Origin: Teratosphaeria epicoccoides
Lineage: Eukaryota; Ascomycota; Dothideomycetes; Mycosphaerellales; Teratosphaeriaceae
Assembly: GCA_021401465.1 (NCBI GenBank)
Contig: JADDMT010000006.1
Span: 124,001 to 188,000 of the forward strand
Length of the DNA: 64,000 bases
Direction: 5' to 3'
The notes beneath the pieces were generated by a model. That model worked only from the letters and a program-made list of their open reading frames with translations. It searched no databases and was not told the origin of the DNA. The position numbers and the translations under genes are program-made. Shown piece after piece: positions 54,738-64,000 of this stretch (position 1 is the first letter of the stretch; the number at the start of each line of letters is the position of its first letter).

Positions 54738-56462
54738 ATGGCGAGTTTTGAGAAGGGTATGCATCACGTTGATGTGCACGACTCACCACCGACCTCGAGT
54801 CACGATCACGATGTTGAGAAACATGTCACCCTTGGCGAGGCCGCCGACATCTACGGTGACGTGCAGACCGCGCAAGGTATGTCGAGACCTACTCCCAACA
54901 TGCAGGCGATTACCTGACACGTGACAGAAATGGGCTACGTCCACCGCGGTCTCAAGTCCCGTCACATCCAGTTCATCGCTCTCGGTGGGACCATCGGTAC
55001 CGGTCTTTTCCTGGGCATTGGTGGTGCTTTCGTCAAAGCTGGTCCCCTCTCCGTCCTCATGGGCTACACCTTCACTGGTGTCGCTATCTTTGCCATGATG
55101 CAATGTCTGGGCGAGATGGCGACTTGGCTCCCCCTCACCGGTGCTGTGCCACAATACTGCGCAAGATACGTCGATCCAGCAATGGGGTTCGCTGTCGGGT
55201 GGAACAACTGGATCTCCTCGTCGCTCACGCTATGCGCCGAGATTTCCGCGGCCGCAATCGTCATCTCCTACTGGAACGATACGATCAATCAGGCTGTCTG
55301 GATCTCGATCATCCTGGTCCTCATCATTGGGCTAAACATCTTCGCAGTCAGTATTTACGGTGAGGCTGAGTTCATCTTCGCCTCCATCAAGATCATCACG
55401 ATCGTGGGTCTTCTTCTTCTTGCCCTGATCATCGATCTTGGTGGCTCAAAGCAGGGCAGACTGGGCTTCAGGTACTGGAAGGATCCGTGGGTTCCGATGA
55501 AGGAATATGTTGGCACAGGCGACACTGGCCGCTTTGCTGGTTTCTTTTCTACGCTAGTTAACGCTGCCTTCTCGTACGGTGGTGTTGAGATGGTCGCCGT
55601 CGCGGCCGGCGAGGCTGAGAACCCGCGCAAGAACATCCCCAAGGCCGTCCGCCGTGTCTTCTGGCGAATCCTGTTCTTCTACGTCCTCGGCTCCCTGGCC
55701 ATCGGTGTCACGGTCCCGGCCGACGACGACAGACTGCTAAACGGTGGCGCCGGCGCCGGCCGCTCACCATGGGTGATCGCCATTAAGCGTGCTGGCATCT
55801 CTGGCCTACCTTCCATCATCAACGCTGTCATCCTGACCTCCGCCTCATCCTCTGGAAACGCCTTCTTGTACACCGGCTCGCGTTACTTGTTTGCCCTGGC
55901 TCAGAACGGCCAAGCGCCCAGGTTTCTTCTCAAGTGCTCAAAGGGCGGAGTGCCGTACTACAGCGTCATGATCACGGCTTCCATCGGTCTGCTGACCTAC
56001 ATGACCGTGTCTGAAGGTGCCAACAAGGTTTTCGAGTGGTTCCAGACCCTTACCACCATCACCTCGATCATGACCTGGATTTCCATTCTCGTTGCCTACT
56101 TGTCCTTCAGGAAAGCCCTTATTGCGCAGAATGTCAGTCGCGACCGTGACTTGCTCTTCAAGTCCAGGTGGCAACCGTACACCGCATACTGTTCCCTGGC
56201 CTACTTCGTCATCATTGCCATCTTCAACGGCTGGAAGGTCTTTACCAAGGGCCACTGGGACATCCAGGGTTTCATTACCGCGTACGTCGTCCTCGCCATT
56301 TACGCGGCCTTCTACCTATTCTGGAAGATCACCAAGAAGACCAAGTTTGTCAATCCCGCGGATGCCGATATCTGGTCTGGTAAGGCGGCATTAGATGCTC
56401 TCGTGTGGAAGGAGGATATTCCGAAGAACTTCATTCAGAAGGTCTGGTATTGGATTGCGTAG
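54738..56462 (+). CDS. amino-acid permease (YAT/GAP family)
   Basis: Exons 54738-54876 and 54928-56462 give 557 residues. A plasma-membrane amino-acid/proton symporter with twelve hydrophobic segments. The start of TM1 carries the family signature RHIQFIALGGTIGTGLFLGIGG, followed by GEMATWLPLTGAVPQYCARYVDP, GWNNWISSSLTLCAEISAAA, FSYGGVEMVAVAAGEAENPRKNIPKA and SSSGNAFLYTGSRYLFALAQNGQAP. An acidic/His-rich cytosolic N-terminus precedes it and the C-terminus ends in VWYWIA. The 51-bp intron (GTATGT, CTGAC branch point, GTGACAG) is phase 1 and joins AQ-E-MGYVHRGL. Coding GC is higher than its surroundings, with strong codon bias, suggesting good expression. Substrate class cannot be fixed; it resembles broad-range Dip5/Gap-type carriers. 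Confidence 0.94.
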
Positions 56463-56986
56463 GAGATGGAAAATGCGGTTAGATCAACGCATATGTTGTG
56501 GTATTGTGTGCGTGGGAAAAATGATACACATTGGGCTTGCAGGCTCTCAGGGTACGTCACTTGTTCTCTGTCACACTATTGCCCGAGGCCTGTGCCGCGT
56601 ACCTTCTGAACAGATCATCTGTAATTTGTCAATTGGATCTGGGCCATGCGACATGGGCGGGGCGGCCGAGATCGCAGGAAGCATGCCATGCGCCAGCTCG
56701 CAGACCGCGGGTGTGGACGAACAAGCGCAGCCAGAACTTCATTCTTTTGTATATGATTAGGGCCGTGCTATCAACGAAGGTTATCTAGGTAGGTCTGTTC
56801 CCAATTTCTACTCGCCATCTCCAGTGCGTTCAATTTACTAGCCCCCGACACACTTTGCTCATTCGTATGTGGTGACCGGGGTCCAGCCGTCCCAAATGTG
56901 AGAGCCCCGCCCGCTTTGCTGCCCTTGACCACTCTGACTGCTTCCACTAGATCCGACGACATCGCTCAACGCGCGATAACGTGCTT
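56463..56986. other. convergent intergenic region
   Basis: 3' flanks of the permease and of the aspartic protease. Nothing else recognised. Confidence 0.6.
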
Positions 56987-58381
56987 CTACGACTGTGGGG
57001 CACCGCCTGACGTAACGGGAGTCGAACCAGAGGAGGGGCCAGTAGCAGTGTTCTGGCCGAGAGTGCGCTGGATAGCACCGAATTGGGGAGAGGAGCTGGT
57101 GCCCCGGTCGAAGATGGCGTAGACGTTGCGCAGGAAGACATCCCCAAGAATATCGAAACCTTGGTTGCCCACGGATTGGATACCGCCGTAGTAGGTACCG
57201 TCACCTAGGTCCTCGAACTTGATAGTCTCCGGGTCGAGCGAGAAGAGGGTGTCGCCAACGGAGAACTCAATGGTCGGGACAGTCGCGTCTGTCGGGAATA
57301 CGTAGCCTTGCTGCTGAGTCGATTGAGTGGCACCTGGGATCTGCGCGTAAATGGCGGCCAGGGTTGTGTCGTCGGTCAAGAGGAGAGTGGTGCCAGTGTC
57401 AGCAATGGCCTTGGTGTTGCCCTTTTGGACGGCCTGGCCGTTGACAGAGCAGTTGGGTGAGTCGAACATCCAGAAACCTTCGCTGCTGTCGACTGGGATG
57501 TAGGCAGGCGTCAAGCCGTTGGCAGCAGTCTGGTCAATGTAGCCAAAGGTGTAGAAGGAGTTGTCCGTGGACTCGCCGAGCCAGGCGGTGAAGAGGCGCT
57601 GCTCGTTGGGATACTCGATGGCCAAGTTGTCGGTCGGAGTCTTGGCCGGAGTCGGCGTGACTGTGTTGATTGTGTCAAACGCCAAACCAAGGAGACCATC
57701 ACCAGGACCCTGTGCGAATTGAGCGCTCAAAGTGGTGGCCAACTCGATGACTTGGTTTTTGATCTGGAAGCCACCAAGATCCAAGACATCGGTACCTGTG
57801 GTCCCGGAAGCAGTAGAACCGTCGCCGTACGCGATCTGCCACGTGCCCGACGCCTTTTTGAATGTCGACGACTTGTGCGGATTGAATATGGTGTGGCCGC
57901 TACCCGATTTCTGCGTAGAGGATGGCAGTTCCGTACTCCAGACCCAAAGATCCGCAGATCCGGTATCGAAGTCCAGGTTCAATTGCTGAGCTGGTGTGCC
58001 AATGCCCACGGTGGCCAAGTACTCAGCTTGGCTCTCGACGTCCTGAGCCGGGACGTCGCCAGTCTGACCACTGGCAGCGTCTCTCTTGGCAAGAACCTGC
58101 TGGGATACATGGGCCTTGCCGCCAACTTTGGCACCAAACTTCCTCAGGATGGCCGGCTGGCCTTTCTGGTGGACGTGGGAAACGCCGCAGTATGGACCTT
58201 CGATTGTGGGCATAATGTGCCCTCGAAAGTATGTCAGCGATCTTTCACGTCGGAGAGCTTGGATATTGGACTTTGAGATACATTTCTTTAGGGCATGAAC
58301 GTATGACTTCAAGCCATTGCGCTTGTAGTTTGCATTTCGGTTGAGTGTGCCTCTAGCAACACCCTGGAAGCTGCTAGACAT
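56987..58381 (-). CDS. pepsin-like aspartic protease (A1), podosporapepsin-like
   Basis: The open frame is 464 residues. It probably contains an in-frame 60-bp intron at 58222-58281 (GTATCT, CTGAC, TTCGAG), leaving about 444. Both catalytic motifs are present: FDTGSADLWVWS and IADTGTTLLL. Flanking A1 features include YLATVGIGTPAQQLNLDFD, WQIAYGDGSTASGTTGTD, GDGLLGLAFDTIN and GFDILGDVFLRNVYAIFDRG. There is no ordinary signal peptide; the N-terminus (NANYKRNGLKSYVHALKK) resembles the pro-region of signal-less fungal A1 proteases. It ends in a Ser/Gly/Thr-rich tail without a GPI signal. Secretion route unclear; an upstream exon supplying a signal peptide is possible but I do not see one. Confidence 0.88.
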   Translation of the reverse strand: MSSSFQGVARGTLNRNANYKRNGLKSYVHALKKCISKSNIQALRRERSLTYFRGHIMPTIEGPYCGVSHVHQKGQPAILRKFGAKVGGKAHVSQQVLAKRDAASGQTGDVPAQDVESQAEYLATVGIGTPAQQLNLDFDTGSADLWVWSTELPSSTQKSGSGHTIFNPHKSSTFKKASGTWQIAYGDGSTASGTTGTDVLDLGGFQIKNQVIELATTLSAQFAQGPGDGLLGLAFDTINTVTPTPAKTPTDNLAIEYPNEQRLFTAWLGESTDNSFYTFGYIDQTAANGLTPAYIPVDSSEGFWMFDSPNCSVNGQAVQKGNTKAIADTGTTLLLTDDTTLAAIYAQIPGATQSTQQQGYVFPTDATVPTIEFSVGDTLFSLDPETIKFEDLGDGTYYGGIQSVGNQGFDILGDVFLRNVYAIFDRGTSSSPQFGAIQRTLGQNTATGPSSGSTPVTSGGAPQS

Positions 58382-60491
58382 GATCTTGGATGCCGCGATT
58401 GCTGTATGAGTGATTTAAGCTGTGGTGCCGCTGGTGGGAAGCGTGGTCACAAATGATGATAGATCTCGTTCAGGTAACGAGAAGTTGTAGGTTGAAATGC
58501 TGAGCACAAGTCCAAGGTATAAGTAGGAGTTCGATTGCTCAAGGATCGGTGCCGCCAGCGACCATATCGCCTGATCGTAATCAGACGGTGCCAGCGGGCA
58601 TTCTCAAACAAAACAGTACGTCATGGGCATTCACCACAGACATGCTTTCCAGCGCTTGCCTTGATCGCAGAATCATCTGCTTGCGCACGACGACCGGAAG
58701 GGGCGTCACGATGCGCTGTTCCGGGGACCATGATCGTGTTCTGTGACTCTGATTCGTGTGCTCCTGCAGCTTGCGATAGGTGCTGCAATAGCACTTGTGA
58801 GCTTCGTGCAGGAAATGCCCAGTACTATGGACCCAGAATGGATCAGCTTGCCTTGTCCGCGTTGTATTGAGACAGGCACTCGAAGGTGGTGCCGCGGACA
58901 TGTAGCCGGGACATCGATAACGGCGAATATCACGTCTGTACCTTATGTTGAGAGGTGTGGTTGAAGCAAGCGGCTTCCGCTCATGACTGGCTCGTTTACG
59001 CGTTTACGCCAGGCGGAGGGGCTCGGTGATCGGCTGCCGTCTTGTCGTGTGGCGTGCGTGGTTGGTTGGCCAGATGACGTCCATCTTCACGCGATCGTGA
59101 AACTTTGAAGCGGTGATATGGTGATGTTGCTCACGTGAGCGTTGTGGGGAGTTGTCACTCAAGACGTGCAAGTCAAGCTTTCTTCAAAGGATTCATGGCG
59201 CTGATGTTCCGCTGCTGTGCGACAAGGGGCCGCTGTTTCTCCGGGTGGGACCGAGACTGAGCAGTGAGCGGCCGTGAGGATGACTGGCGGCATATGGACG
59301 CTTTGAATCTCCAAGAGTGGTTGGTCATGAGGCTGACATGTACGATTACAAGGCGGAGGACACTTTGCATGTTGCAGACTGGTCATGAGGCTCACGAGGT
59401 CTCAAGGAGCAGAATTTCACGAAGCTCCCTTGCTCGCACTCAATGTCAATGCACTGCGTGACCTCCTTCATTACAAGTCATCATGTCACGGCAGCGATTG
59501 GCAAGGCAGAGAGCAAAAGCGGATGAAGAGGTGAATACCTCTGCGGTAGAAAGGCGGCAATATATGAAGTAGGCAAGACTCAAACAAAAATTCATTGACC
59601 CAATCCACAGATACAAAAAGAAGCATTTTTGTTGTACTGTTGTACTGTAATTGACTGCAACGATGTTAGGACATTGGTAACGATATCAATGTTATGAGCC
59701 AATGTACCAAGGGTGGGATTCGAACTACAGAGTGCGTTAACCAAATGTCAATCAGTGAAGGTGAGAGCAAATTACTCACCCCACGCGGATTGCTCCATGA
59801 GAACACTCCACCTCTCAAGAGGTGTAAGGACGAGACCTTGAGTCACTACCACGATGTTAACGTCACTATTTAAGGTGTGGGGTGCACAAACACGTACCAC
59901 GCCATAACCACTCTGTGCTACAATTAGCAGCGTACACCACGAAACCATCTGGTCCGTTGAATTACCGGCCACCTTGCCCGTTATTACGATCTGATTGGTT
60001 GACCAGGGGAACGATAGATAAATTATATACCTTTGACATAGAGACTCCCGTCGCCTTGATTGCATCTCGATGGAACCTGCTGACAGAGCACACAGCAAGA
60101 GAGGCTCCGAGGCATAAGATCAACCGCGGGGTCGACGATATCGGGGCTTCATCAATTCATGTTCTAGACCATACTGTCAATCACAAAGCAGAACATTCAT
60201 CGATCCAGTTGTTCCGCAGATCACTAATTGTCGCCGTCTTACCTCATAGACTTATTATTATTATTATTATTCTTATCATTATTGTCGGAATTGACTTTTA
60301 CTTTGTCTACAGTCCAGCGTCCATTCCACGCCGACAGATACGATACAATCCGCCATAGACCCAAGTCCTCACAAACAAGTGAGACATCCCAAAATATCAG
60401 ATCCGGCTGGGCTTGCAACGCTGAGGCCAGACGTCTGTCTCCCACGTCGCAAGCCTGCGTCTGCACATCATCAGATCCCACAAACTCTACC
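58382..60491. other. 2.1 kb intergenic region
   Basis: Divergent promoters of the protease (minus) and IDO (plus) genes. AT-rich microsatellite (TTATTA)n/(ATT)n at about 60252-60290. A GGGATTCGAAC sequence at 59715 resembles a tRNA B-box on the minus strand, but no cloverleaf forms. Confidence 0.5.
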
Positions 60492-61979
60492 ATGGCTCCG
60501 TCCGCCAAGTCCGCCATGTCCGCTGCCCTCCCCAAGCCCGAAGACTACGATGTCTCCCCCACAAATGGCTTTCTCTCGAGCACGCCGCCACTGGAAGTCC
60601 TTCCGAACTACTACCAGCCATGGGAGCATATTGTCAAGAACTTGCAAGGCCTGATTTTGAGCAAGAGGTTGCACGAACTGGTCGAGCGGCTCCCCATCTT
60701 GACCACGAACAATCTCGGACATGAAGCAGAGTGGAAGAGGGCATACAGCTTGCTCGCCTTCATCGCGCACGCGTACATCTGGGCCGGCGAGAAGCCGATG
60801 GAGTGGGTGCCGCCACCGGTCTCTGTGCCCTTCCTCAAGACTTGTAAGCATCTCGAGCTGCCGCCGGTGGCGACCTATGCGGGCTTGGTCCTGTGGAATT
60901 GGAAGCCGATATTTGGTGACGAGCGCATTGACACATTGTCGAATCTAGACATGATTGACACTTTCACCGGAAGTTTGGACGAGAAATGGTTCTACCTCAT
61001 CTCCGTCGCGATCGAAGCGCGTGGAGCGGGCGTCATTCCACTCATGCTGCACGCAATGCAGGCTGTGGAGCGTGGCGATCGTGCAATGGTGACTGAGTGT
61101 CTTCGCTCATTCGCCGAGAGACTGGACGATCTTGGCGCCATGCTGGTCAGGATGTACGACAACTGCGACCCGCACGTCTTCTATCATCGTCTTCGACCAT
61201 TCTTGGCTGGGAGCAAAAACATGGCCGACGCCGGCCTGCCCAACGGCGTTGTTTTTGATGACGGCGGACCCATCAACAAGCAGCGATATGTGCAGTTCTC
61301 CGGCGGTAGCAATGCTCAGAGCAGCTTGATCCAGTTCTTCGACGTGGTGCTTAGCGTTCAACACCGCCCGACCGGTGATAAAGCACCTACAGGAGCTGCA
61401 AAGGAGGCAAACAAAAAGAAGGCACCACCAGAAAGCTTCATCCATGAGATGCGTCGCTACATGCCAGGCCCTCATTCCCGGTTCCTTGCAGACGTCGAGA
61501 AGGTCGCAAATATCCGTGCTTTCGTCGAGGAGAACAGATGGGACCGCTCGCTTGCAGTAGCCTTCGATGCTTGCCTCGCTATGCTCAGCGCCTTCCGCGA
61601 CAAGCACATTCAGATTGTGAGCCGTTACATCGTCGTGAAGTCTCGTGAGGCCAAAGCTGCCAAGCCGGAGCCAAAGAAGCCCAACGAGATGGAGCTACCA
61701 GAGAGGCCGAAGAGCGCTGCGGGTACGAAGGCGGATCCGGAGAAGACCAGGAAGGAACTGCGTGGAACTGGCGGTACATCATTGATTCCATTTCTGAGAC
61801 AGGCGCGAGATGAAACAGGCGAGCCAGCTGTCGATGCTTGGGCTAGACGCGTCCTCGGCAGGAGTCGCAGGACCGGTGGACGCAAGGAAAAGTCCAGGAG
61901 ACCTAGCAAGGTTGAAGTGCAGGGTCTTGCAACATTATGGACGGTAGACGACAGCGAGGGCGGGCTTTGTCTTGTGTAA
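60492..61979 (+). CDS. IDO: indoleamine 2,3-dioxygenase
   Basis: Single exon, 495 residues from ATG 60492 (MAPSAKSAMSAALPKPEDY). A haem enzyme that opens the indole ring of tryptophan, the first step of the kynurenine/NAD route. IDO text: SPTNGFLSSTPPLEVLPNYY, RAYSLLAFIAHAYIW, PPVATYAGLVLWNWKP, FYLISVAIEARGAGVIPLM, RLRPFLAGSKN, GVVFDDGG, GGSNAQSSLIQFFDVVL. MRRYMPGPHSRFLADVE is the conserved PGPHR-like block. The proximal haem His is in FRDKHIQIVSRYIV. A Lys/Ala-rich insert (about 315-330) and another near the C-terminus lengthen it beyond the mammalian enzyme, as in many fungi. The frame is open upstream from 60228, but that part is a low-complexity leader. Confidence 0.95.
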   Translation: MAPSAKSAMSAALPKPEDYDVSPTNGFLSSTPPLEVLPNYYQPWEHIVKNLQGLILSKRLHELVERLPILTTNNLGHEAEWKRAYSLLAFIAHAYIWAGEKPMEWVPPPVSVPFLKTCKHLELPPVATYAGLVLWNWKPIFGDERIDTLSNLDMIDTFTGSLDEKWFYLISVAIEARGAGVIPLMLHAMQAVERGDRAMVTECLRSFAERLDDLGAMLVRMYDNCDPHVFYHRLRPFLAGSKNMADAGLPNGVVFDDGGPINKQRYVQFSGGSNAQSSLIQFFDVVLSVQHRPTGDKAPTGAAKEANKKKAPPESFIHEMRRYMPGPHSRFLADVEKVANIRAFVEENRWDRSLAVAFDACLAMLSAFRDKHIQIVSRYIVVKSREAKAAKPEPKKPNEMELPERPKSAAGTKADPEKTRKELRGTGGTSLIPFLRQARDETGEPAVDAWARRVLGRSRRTGGRKEKSRRPSKVEVQGLATLWTVDDSEGGLCLV

Positions 61980-63510
61980 TATACGATTGATGAGTGATGA
62001 CAACCACAATCGACGGGCGTGCAGCAGGCGATCCTGCCGAAATTTGTACATACAAAAGCGAGGACTTGGCAACCAGCCCACATCATCCTGCCTTATCAAT
62101 GCGCAGTCGGATAATGCTTCCTACAATGCAAAGAGCGGTACAACGCGAGGCCCATGACAGAGAAGCGCGGCAGCTGGGATGGGCTCACGCCATCGAACCA
62201 GATACTAGTACAGTCGTATCCCATGGCCGTCGGGCAGCCTTCGGGCATATATGTGCGCAGGACTATCTCCCAACAGGCATACCATTCTGAACGAAGCCCA
62301 ATACCCCGTCATCACCGAAGCAAGAATGTAGACGATCCTGCAAAGCCGAATGGCAGCGATTGTCGAGCGAGCCAGTCCCGAGGTCCCTTCCCGATCCTTC
62401 TCTACATGCAACGAAGAAGACCTCGACTTCTGCAGCCCCTCCACCTGGACCAAAGAAAACGTACCCGGCCAATCCAGCATCGACGCCTTCGAACGCGACG
62501 GCGTCGCGCACGAGAAACTCTCGTGGGATGTCGAGCAAGCACCAGGCGTTTTCGACGTCTTTGCCCAAGATCTGAGCCGTCGTCGGAGCACGTTGATCAA
62601 TCGCCTTTACAGAGAAGATTTGCATTGTATGCACGGCATTCTCAATCTTTTCTTCACCCCCCCCCCCCCCGGTCCTGAAGACGGGGCTCTGACCGTCTCA
62701 CGCCTTGCTCGCAGACTGCTTCGAGAACGAGAAAGTAGAACTGTGAGCACTCTTGCCCGGACGGACGACGAGATTTTCTTCAGTCCTAAAGACTAGTCGA
62801 GGTGCTGCCGTAGCTGCGGCCTCCTCGCGCCTTTCGAAATGTGCGCTGAACCTGGTGATTTGCTCGTCTGGGTCTCCCGCACCATTCGTGCCGGCGTCGC
62901 ATGGCTACATGCATGCGGGGAGCAAGGGAGGCTGAGGAGGGAGACTTCTGGGGCGGATGGGGTTGCACGCCGCATGATGTCATTGTGTCTGGGGAGATGA
63001 GGTTCAGACGCTTTTGGTCAGTGTGGGTTGTGGTCTGGTTTCTTCTGACAGAAGCTTTTGGGAGGATGGGACGAGGGGTCTGAGGGATTGAGGTGAGTTG
63101 TCGGAGAAGCCGGTGATGATGAAGCAGTTGATGGAGTTGGCTGGGCTGAGGCCGTATCAGGCGTGGTGGAGGTTGTGGATGGCGTTTCTGTAAGTCAAGG
63201 AATCGTTGATAGGGCTGACTGCTGGTTGATGGGGCTGGATGCTGGTTGACGGGTTCACCGCTAATCTACACATTAATTTGACTATCGAGTCTACCCATGA
63301 TAAATTCCAAGTCTTCAGGAAATCCTGCAGCAGTGCCAAAAGCCGACATGAAAGTCTCTTCTCGATGAGCTCTCTGCGTGATTGTGCCCATGCAATCACG
63401 AGACCCCATTTCAAGCGCACAGCTGTGGTCGTGTCTCGCACGCACCTATCAGCCTACTCACCCGATTCTGTCGTCGATACCATCAAAATCCCTGCACTCC
63501 AAGAACCTCC
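61980..63510. other. intergenic; one doubtful ORF and a C14 tract
   Basis: A 148-codon plus-strand frame (62350-62796, MAAIVERASPEV...) has no recognised domain, runs through a 14-nt C tract (62657-62670) and has an equally long antisense frame. It may be a hypothetical gene but is not supported. Confidence 0.4.
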
Positions 63511-64000
63511 TCAAGCAGCCGCCCCAGCCAACGGCGGTGGGCTCTCAAACCACCTCCCAAACCAACTAACCGCCTGATCCTCCGCCCTCTTCCCCCTCTC
63601 CGCCTCTTCCCTATCCTCCTCATCCGCCCTAACCGCAAACCCGTGATGCGCCCCCTCATACATCACAAACTCATGCACGACACCCAGATCCCTCGTCTTC
63701 GCCGTCTTCGCCACCAACATCTCCCTCGCAATCCTCGCCTGCTCCGGACTCATCTGCTGATCGAACTCGCTCGCCGCGACCGAATACGGCAGGACCACCA
63801 TCTCCAGATCGCCCGGGTAGCTCAGCATAGACGGGTGCGCCACGAACCCAGCATCGACGAGGCGCTTGCCGTCGTCTGTGCGCGTCTGGTCCCAGCAGAG
63901 TTGCGTCACGTACTGCCCGCCCCAGCAGAAGCCTGCTGTGCCGATGGGGAGGCTGGAGCCTTCATGGGAACGGAGGGCTTTGAAGAAGTTGAAGACTCGG
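63511..64000 (-). CDS. dienelactone hydrolase family protein, 5' end outside window
   Basis: The C-terminal 160 or so residues of an alpha/beta hydrolase of the dienelactone hydrolase family. The nucleophile elbow GFCWGG lies near 63920-63940 and the catalytic His in YEGAHHGFAVR; VAHPSMLSYPGDLEMVVLPYS lies between. The frame is open to the window edge with RVFNFFKALRSHEGSSLPIGTAG. The protein ends ESPPPLAGAAA at 63511. A Glu/Arg-rich helix (EEDREEAERGKRAEDQ) precedes the final helix. Usually cytosolic, acting on lactones or esters in aromatic degradation or detoxification. Orientation puts its promoter to the right of the window. Confidence 0.88.
   Translation of the reverse strand, partial: RVFNFFKALRSHEGSSLPIGTAGFCWGGQYVTQLCWDQTRTDDGKRLVDAGFVAHPSMLSYPGDLEMVVLPYSVAASEFDQQMSPEQARIAREMLVAKTAKTRDLGVVHEFVMYEGAHHGFAVRADEEDREEAERGKRAEDQAVSWFGRWFESPPPLAGAAA

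Noticed and set aside
59701..59780. tRNA-like B-box (GTTCGAATCCC on the minus strand)
   Set aside because: The T-stem does not pair and no A-box or acceptor stem is found at the right distance.

Overview
The window is nuclear DNA of a filamentous ascomycete (Pezizomycotina). Genes carry short introns (48-81 bp) with GT(A/G)NG(T) donors and CTRAY branch points a few bases before the acceptor. The gene set is fungal: SIN component Cdc14, a GH72 glucanosyltransferase, GPI11, an Arf6-type GTPase, translin, indoleamine dioxygenase and a Pex24/dysferlin-type peroxin. Gene style and the small cysteine-rich secreted proteins suggest a plant-associated Dothideomycete; that is inference. Coordinates below come from hand-made splice models checked for phase.

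Layout. 1.5-10.1 kb: J-domain protein (-), a newly modelled 10-cysteine secreted protein (-), a broken DUF1993 gene (+), cdc14 (+), a CMD/AhpD-like protein (-) and a GT31-type glycosyltransferase (-). 11.8-25.3 kb: GH72 enzyme (-), a long disordered protein (-), a second cysteine-rich secreted protein (-), an RPA-like OB-fold protein (+) and Arf6 (-). 26-30.3 kb: a decayed Argonaute (+). 30.8-43 kb: DUF1774 membrane protein (-), translin (+), GPI11 (+), a broken SDR (+), an aldo-keto reductase (-), a GDPD (-) and the peroxin (+). 43-46.4 kb: an AT-rich island with a 10-bp minisatellite and a complete but RIP-mutated hAT transposon with 8-bp target-site duplications. 47.1-51.4 kb: a third cysteine-rich secreted protein (+), then three broken genes that look like remnants of a small metabolic cluster (EasF-type methyltransferase, FAD monooxygenase, one unidentified). 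54.7-64 kb: amino-acid permease (+), pepsin-like protease (-), indoleamine dioxygenase (+) and the 3' end of a dienelactone hydrolase (-).

Two results stand out. First, the secreted proteins at 20.7-21.3 kb and 47.1-47.6 kb are paralogues. They share a cysteine framework (NCG-x6-C-K ... C-x4-F-x-GA-aromatic ... C-x-C-W-C) and three introns at equivalent positions with the same phases (0, 0, 2). I do not recognise the family. Second, the damage is uneven. About 20 other genes read cleanly, while Argonaute, the SDR, the methyltransferase, the FAD monooxygenase and the DUF1993 gene carry frameshifts, in-frame stops or lost splice sites. Most stops are TAG or TAA, one C-to-T change from glutamine codons. 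This suggests selective decay of dispensable genes, though assembly errors at short homopolymers are not excluded for single-base shifts.
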